A stretch of 64,000 nt of DNA from Acidobacteriota bacterium (lineage in GTDB: Bacteria > Acidobacteriota > Terriglobia > Terriglobales > Acidobacteriaceae). Position numbers and translations under genes: made by a program. The notes under the pieces were generated by a model. That model was given only the letters and a program-made list of their open reading frames with translations, was not told the DNA's origin and did no database searches. How positions within the stretch are numbered: position 1 is the first letter of the stretch; every line of letters starts with the position of its first letter. The DNA lies in contig JAFDVW010000012.1 in the NCBI GenBank assembly GCA_018268755.1, positions 62,001 through 126,000 of the forward strand. Direction: 5' to 3'. Shown piece after piece: positions 59,039-64,000 of the stretch.

Positions 59039-62000
59039 TTACCAGAGTTTGATGGTGAGCGCCGTGCCGTTGCCCCCCGCCGCTCCATTGCCGCCGCTGC
59101 CGGCTTTAGCGCCACCGCTGCCGCCGTTGGCCGTGAGTGTGCCATTCTGCGCCACATATCCGCCCGCCAGAACACAAGTGCCGCCGCCACCCCCGCCGCC
59201 ACCGCCGGAGTTGCCGCCGGCCGCAGCCGTGCCAATTCCACCATCACAGCTGACCGTGGAGGACGAGGCCACCAGAATGGCGGGAGCTTTCAGAAACACA
59301 TTGCCGCCGCCCGCCCCTCCGTTGCCCGCCGCATTCGTTCCATCGCCGCCTCCGGTGCCGCCGGAAGCGCCGCAGCCGAAGTTGCCCAGCGCATCGGTAT
59401 TTTCCACCGAGTAAGGGACGCCTCCGGTCAGGTTGGCATTGGCTGCGCCGCCCGTACTGCCATTACCGCCACTGCTCGAGCCGGCGCTGCCCCCTGCAAT
59501 CGCCAAGGCCGGATCAAACCAGGATTTGCGATTTCCTCCAGCCCCGCCGCCGTTGGTCGCGCTGGCCCCCCCGCCTCCCCCGCCTGCTCCTCCAAATCCG
59601 CAATTCGATCCCGCGCTGGCGGCTCCGCTTCCGCCCGTTACCGCCGGACGTCCCTTGCCGCCGGCATCAACCTTCCCGCTGGAACCGGTGATGATTACCG
59701 GCGTCAGCGAATAGAGCACCAGTCCCGGCGTCTGCGAGGTGCTGAAGGTTCCGGAATGCGTCAGGCTGGCATTGTCCACGACCAGGCTTTGATAGCGGAA
59801 CGCGCCGTCCTTGGTAGTCGCGCCAGTCACCGCCAGGCTGCCGTCGGCGCCCGTGCCAAAAGTACGGAAACGAAGGTAAGGTCCCAGGCGAAAAGGCTCG
59901 GCCAGTACCTGAGCGATACTCGGTGTAGAACTTACCAGCGCCACACCCAGCGGAATCATCGGCGTGGTTGCGGCATAGGTGCCGCCATTCGTGGTGCACT
60001 GCTTGGTGGTGTTGCTGGAAAGATCAAACCAAATCGAAGGATTGGTCGCCGACAAGGCCACACTCGGCGAAGGGCACGTGGGTGCGGCATACTGCCAGAA
60101 CGGGGCCGTGTTCGCCCCCACCAAGTCCGAGCTGACTGGATTCGCGTTCGCTGTATCGAGCTTTATGAAAAGGAATTCCAGCGTGTCAGCGGAAGGCGTG
60201 GGCAGCGTGACCGCCAGGTTTGAATTCACCACCTGATAGCTCCCCGCGACGAAGTAGGTCAGGTTCGTAGTGCTGCCATTTACGTTGACTGTGGCTCCCG
60301 AAGCTGCGGCCAGAAAATTCGGGTTGCCGTTGCTATCGACTGCCGAGGTGCAAATCGCTGTATCCAGCATGGCGCAGGACAGTACCCCCGCGGGCAATGC
60401 CGCCATCGTTTGTGTGTTGGAGAAGTAAGGGACCGTTCCCACCGTGCCTGCGCCTCCCAACACCGCGCCGCCAGTTTGCCCCTGAATATAAGCCGGGTCA
60501 ATATATCCGCTGCTTCCCGATACCACCACGGCGTTGGCTGTTCCTCCCACCGCCGTCGCATGGTAGCCGTCTACCATGTCTGCATTCAGGTTGCTTACGG
60601 TCGATGTGCTGGTGATCCCGGTGATGGCCGGCGTTGAGACCGAGGTCCCAAAGTATCCCGTGCGAACTCGCAGGGCACTGGAGCCCAAATCCCGATTATT
60701 GTCGGTGAACGGTTTGAAATTGAACGAGGTGTCGATGGCCCAGCGGATCTGGTTCTGCAGCTTGAATCCCATGCCACGCTGCGTGCCTGTGCCCGCGGCC
60801 CCGGAGTCCACCACGAAGTAGGCATTCGGCGCGTCAAATCCCAGCCCGATGCGTTCATAGTTGGAAGCATCCGTGTAGGTGCCAAACACATGAAAGGCCT
60901 GGGCGGTTGCTCCGTTGCGTTCTTGCAGGGTATTGGCGTCGAAATTGAAGACATTGCTCAATCCCAATTGCACCGGCTGTCCGTTGTTGCTGAGCACTTT
61001 CGCGCAATGGCAGGCCTGGTCAAACCAGAAGATCCCATAATTCGGGATGCCCGCCGGTTGGGTGGTCTCCGCCATCTGAATGATCTCGGGTGTGCTGCAG
61101 ATGGCGTCGCCGTTGGCAGCAATCCCGGTGGCAAAGCTTCCATTGCAGGTCGCGGGAGATTGGGAGAACTGGTTGGCGGTGCTGGCATTGCCGAAGACGT
61201 TGCCACTGGTGTCCAGCTTGGCCACTTCATAAATCGTCCCACCGTTCTCCGACACCATCAGCTTGCCGCTCGGCCCGAAGCCGATCTTCGACGTGTTGCC
61301 GGCCGCCGGTGTCAGTGTTCCAAAGGCGCCTTGCAGGTTCCAGGGGCCGCTTCCGGTGGAGGTAAAGGAATTCGCCGAGATAGTCCCTGCAACCGTCAGA
61401 CCGGCGTCCATCTGCACATTGGCTTTGAATTCCTTCAGGCCGGCTGTCAGCCGTTCCAGCCAGTTACTTCCATCTCCTGCGTTGCCGATGTAGTGGGAGA
61501 TCGACACCGGGGCCCCGAACGCCAGTTGCGCTTGCCCTGCGCTGGGCGTGAACGGCGACGGGTTGTCCAGTCCAATGTAAGTATCGTTGGCGTCATTGGG
61601 CGGCCGGTTGTTGCCGTAGGCGGCAGTCTTCGCCGGATTCGCATCCAGCAGCGTGATGATGTGTGTCGCGCCTGCGGCTGTGGCCCGTGCGTTCTTCTCA
61701 AAAATCAGCCGGCCTTTGAGTCCGGTCTCGTTGGCCCCGCCGTTTCCACTGTTGGTCCCAAATTGCAGAATGGTAGAGCTAAGCTGGGGAAAATTGTTCC
61801 CAACGGACTCCGTTCCCAGGCAACTGACATAAAGCGGGTTCCCGCTATTGGTGGCGCCGTAGCACTTGTTGGCATACACGGTCGGATAGTTCGATCCGTC
61901 GGTGCTCGTCACCACGCTGCCGTTACTGACGCTGGCATGAAACTCATCCAGATAAGCCACTGCGCCGCCGGTCAGCACCAGGCCGCCTGGCCAATATGGA

Positions 62001-64000
62001 AAGGTAGGAGAGAACGTCTGGCTGGCCACGCTATAACTGGCCAGCGCCGCCTGCGGGTCCGTAGCGGTGCAGACAACACCGGAGCATTGCGCCACGTTCA
62101 GCGCCACCGCGTAATTCCCCGAACCGTATGGCGCAATGGCTGGCGTGCTCTGTGTAGTGCGCAGAATGTCATAGGTGATGGTGTCGCTGCTCTGCGTCAC
62201 CTTCGGCCAGGAGAGAGCGATGTTGCCGCTGCCATTCGTGATGGCCGTGCCGAAAAGATAGGGCGCCGACACTGTCCCTGCGGTCGTGTCACGGATCACC
62301 GCGTAATACAGGTAGACCGTGCTGCCGGTGCTGGCGAACGTGGGCAGCTTGCCCACGGCCTGCACTGAATCCGGGCCGCGAATCGTGATCGGCTGGCCGG
62401 AACTCAATACCCCCATCTGCCCGATTGCGCCCAGCGGGTTGCTGCAGTTGCCCACCTCCATATACACATTCTCCAGCGCCGTCCCATGGAAGCCGCCGTT
62501 GGGTGTGCCTCCCTTGACGCCGAATTGGGAGAAGCCCTGAATTACGCTGTCGGAGATGCGCAAGGTATTGCCGCTCTCCCAGTCCACGCCGTTGCCCGTG
62601 CACTGTGCGGAAATGTTCAGATTTTTCAGCCAGCCCACCGCGGCATTCGTGCTGAAAGGTCCCGGCGCAGTCACATAGGAACCGCAAAACGTGGCGTCGC
62701 AACGCACCCCATAGCCCAGGTTGGTGTTCAGTCCGTCCAGCAGAAAGGCCTGGTCATTATCGACCTGCACATACGTTCCAAACGTGCCCGGGCCGCTTCT
62801 CGTGGAGAGGTTTACCACTCTGCTCTTCTGCCCGTTTACTTCCAGGAATGGCCTGGTGCCGTTGATCACCATAGGCCTGCCGCGTGGATTGACCAGCGTG
62901 ATGTCGGAATAAGTGTTCGCATTCGAGGGATCGCCGACAAAAATGCAGCTGTCGTTCATCCAGCACTCGACAATCGATCCGCTGAAATCCACGGTCAGGT
63001 TCGACGACCGAATAGAGACCCGGGCATAGGCCTTGAACTCGCCCGGAGGCACAAGAACTTTTCCCGCTTGCGGCGTGGCCGAAGGATTGCTTGGGGTGAT
63101 GCGCGCCGCAATCAGCGCCTCCTGCAAGCCGCTGGAAGCGCTGCCCACCGTATATCCGGCGGCATGTCCATTGGCGGTGGTGAATTGCAGCGTGCCTGAG
63201 GCGCTGTTGCCGGCGCAGGTCCCTCCTGTCACCAGCACGGCTTCGGCCGTTCCGGTGCCGGAGAGATAGACGAAATACTGTGGTTCCGAGCCGCTGACCC
63301 CCGGCGGACAAACCGCCAGACTCAGCGTCTTTGCCCCCGCAGCGCTTAAGTCCGTGCCCGGTGTCTGTGCCCAGTTGAAATCGCTGGCATATTTGATGGC
63401 CTGCATGCCCATACTCACGCCGCCACCAGGCTTCGCTTTATAAGTCCCGCTGCCAGCTTCGTAGGTGAGGACCTGGTTGTCCCCCGGAACAGTCGGGTCG
63501 ACCGGTACCCCCTGGATGGAGACGGCGTTGCTGCTGCTGCCGCAAGCGCCCCAACTGGAATCTCCCTTCAGGCACAGCGTCCCGTTGGCCACGCCCGTGC
63601 CTAACTCCGATGAGGGCACAATCCCGCCCAGCAGGTCGGCCTTTGCCGCCAGCGCCGTATCCACGTAGTGGCGATTCGCCGCCTGGTTCGGGGCTGTCGG
63701 GTCCGCCGGCAAGGTCAACGGGCCACTCATGGTGTCGCCGCTCTTGCTGACATAGGAGCCGCTGCCCGAACCGGTCACCGCGGAGTCTACGTAGGCTTTG
63801 TTGGCCACGTCGCCGGCGTTGACCGGCGGCGGAACGCTGGGCGAAATCGCAAATTGCTTGCTCCCGGTAATGGTCTCGCTCCCCGCCGTGTGCACCACGC
63901 TGGCATTGTCCGCCTTATTGGCCAGCGCCGTGTCCACATACTGCTTGGTGGCGACCTGCGAGACCGACGTGGTCGAGCCTAACGCCGTACGTATCGCCGC
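59039..64000 (-). CDS. Giant tail fibre/adhesin with glycine-rich C-terminus (5' truncated by window edge)
   Basis: The frame is open from the window edge, so the N-terminus is missing; at least 1650 residues are present. It starts with tail-fibre-type repeats (VATKQYVDTALANKAD, VANKAYVDSAV, AANRHYVDTALAAKAD). It then has long beta-rich, probably beta-helix text (about 150-750), a segment resembling receptor-binding collar text (around 1000-1150, with GLGFDAPNAYFVVDSGAAGTG), and a glycine-rich last quarter with runs such as GFGGAGGGGGGASATNGG. Glycine-rich ends of this kind occur at the tips of phage adhesins. No signal peptide can be judged. It is the most upstream visible gene of the cluster. 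Confidence 0.75.
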   Translation of the reverse strand, partial: AAIRTALGSTTSVSQVATKQYVDTALANKADNASVVHTAGSETITGSKQFAISPSVPPPVNAGDVANKAYVDSAVTGSGSGSYVSKSGDTMSGPLTLPADPTAPNQAANRHYVDTALAAKADLLGGIVPSSELGTGVANGTLCLKGDSSWGACGSSSNAVSIQGVPVDPTVPGDNQVLTYEAGSGTYKAKPGGGVSMGMQAIKYASDFNWAQTPGTDLSAAGAKTLSLAVCPPGVSGSEPQYFVYLSGTGTAEAVLVTGGTCAGNSASGTLQFTTANGHAAGYTVGSASSGLQEALIAARITPSNPSATPQAGKVLVPPGEFKAYARVSIRSSNLTVDFSGSIVECWMNDSCIFVGDPSNANTYSDITLVNPRGRPMVINGTRPFLEVNGQKSRVVNLSTRSGPGTFGTYVQVDNDQAFLLDGLNTNLGYGVRCDATFCGSYVTAPGPFSTNAAVGWLKNLNISAQCTGNGVDWESGNTLRISDSVIQGFSQFGVKGGTPNGGFHGTALENVYMEVGNCSNPLGAIGQMGVLSSGQPITIRGPDSVQAVGKLPTFASTGSTVYLYYAVIRDTTAGTVSAPYLFGTAITNGSGNIALSWPKVTQSSDTITYDILRTTQSTPAIAPYGSGNYAVALNVAQCSGVVCTATDPQAALASYSVASQTFSPTFPYWPGGLVLTGGAVAYLDEFHASVSNGSVVTSTDGSNYPTVYANKCYGATNSGNPLYVSCLGTESVGNNFPQLSSTILQFGTNSGNGGANETGLKGRLIFEKNARATAAGATHIITLLDANPAKTAAYGNNRPPNDANDTYIGLDNPSPFTPSAGQAQLAFGAPVSISHYIGNAGDGSNWLERLTAGLKEFKANVQMDAGLTVAGTISANSFTSTGSGPWNLQGAFGTLTPAAGNTSKIGFGPSGKLMVSENGGTIYEVAKLDTSGNVFGNASTANQFSQSPATCNGSFATGIAANGDAICSTPEIIQMAETTQPAGIPNYGIFWFDQACHCAKVLSNNGQPVQLGLSNVFNFDANTLQERNGATAQAFHVFGTYTDASNYERIGLGFDAPNAYFVVDSGAAGTGTQRGMGFKLQNQIRWAIDTSFNFKPFTDNNRDLGSSALRVRTGYFGTSVSTPAITGITSTSTVSNLNADMVDGYHATAVGGTANAVVVSGSSGYIDPAYIQGQTGGAVLGGAGTVGTVPYFSNTQTMAALPAGVLSCAMLDTAICTSAVDSNGNPNFLAAASGATVNVNGSTTNLTYFVAGSYQVVNSNLAVTLPTPSADTLEFLFIKLDTANANPVSSDLVGANTAPFWQYAAPTCPSPSVALSATNPSIWFDLSSNTTKQCTTNGGTYAATTPMIPLGVALVSSTPSIAQVLAEPFRLGPYLRFRTFGTGADGSLAVTGATTKDGAFRYQSLVVDNASLTHSGTFSTSQTPGLVLYSLTPVIITGSSGKVDAGGKGRPAVTGGSGAASAGSNCGFGGAGGGGGGASATNGGGAGGNRKSWFDPALAIAGGSAGSSSGGNGSTGGAANANLTGGVPYSVENTDALGNFGCGASGGTGGGDGTNAAGNGGAGGGNVFLKAPAILVASSSTVSCDGGIGTAAAGGNSGGGGGGGGGTCVLAGGYVAQNGTLTANGGSGGAKAGSGGNGAAGGNGTALTIKLW

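Noticed and set aside
59025..59714. Plus-strand proline-rich frames opposite the glycine-rich fibre end
   Set aside because: They are the antisense reading of glycine codons (GGC to GCC/CCG) and show no start signal or family text.
60890..62368. Plus-strand frame of 492 codons inside the fibre gene
   Set aside because: Arg/Gly/Val-rich antisense shadow without ribosome binding site or domain text.

Overview
The window looks like a chromosomal segment of a GC-rich diderm bacterium, most likely a member of the Acidobacteriota (Terriglobia-type). LptD, TonB/ExbB/ExbD and lipoprotein signal peptides show an outer membrane. The phylum is an inference from gene content and style, not from a marker gene. 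No rRNA, tRNA, CRISPR array, insertion sequence or integrase was recognised.

Region 1 (1-27.6 kb) is ordinary host chromosome. In order it carries: the end of secD and secF; a tonB-exbB-exbD-exbD-TPR lipoprotein cluster; an acyl-CoA carboxylase biotin carboxylase/carrier pair; a minus-strand DsbA-like/parvulin lipoprotein pair for envelope protein folding; a nitrilase; lptD-larE; an RDD membrane protein; a YceH/DUF480 protein; a small Cys protein; a secreted barrel-like protein; a Tat-exported aldo/keto reductase; Glu-Q tRNA(Asp) synthetase; an AT-richer orphan secreted protein; an HpcH/HpaI aldolase; a type I glutamine synthetase lacking the usual adenylylation motif; a NimA-like flavin protein; a quinone oxidoreductase; an MltD-like LysM lytic transglycosylase; and a histone H1-like acidic/lysine-rich protein.

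Region 2 (27.6-41.3 kb) holds mutS2 and a membrane histidine kinase on the minus strand, then a plus-strand central-metabolism block. The block contains hemB, lpd (E3), a DUF4126 protein, lipB, a 2-oxoacid dehydrogenase E1 alpha, a haem-binding protein, E1 beta, a monohaem cytochrome c and E2. A complete lipoyl-dependent dehydrogenase complex is thus interleaved with two CXXCH proteins and the octanoyl transferase that starts lipoylation.

Region 3 (41.3-64 kb) is a minus-strand bacteriophage-like particle cluster. Read in its own direction it starts beyond the window with a giant tail fibre ending in a glycine-rich domain. Three proteins with apparent Sec signal peptides follow: a short Fn3-like protein, a beta-helix/NodB-deacetylase/Fn3 chimera and a beta-helix protein. 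Then come the large terminase, a HipA-like kinase paired with a DUF3037 protein, the portal, a prohead protease-like protein, a coiled-coil scaffold-like protein, an intrinsic terminator, the major capsid protein, four small connector/tail genes, a large tail hub-like protein and a small unknown. No integrase, replication, lysis or recognisable tape-measure gene is visible. It may be a prophage remnant, the late end of a prophage continuing past the window, or a domesticated gene-transfer-agent-like particle. The best candidate for an undescribed system is the HipA-like kinase/DUF3037 pair lodged between terminase and portal; the exported glycan-active-looking proteins in the same cluster come second.
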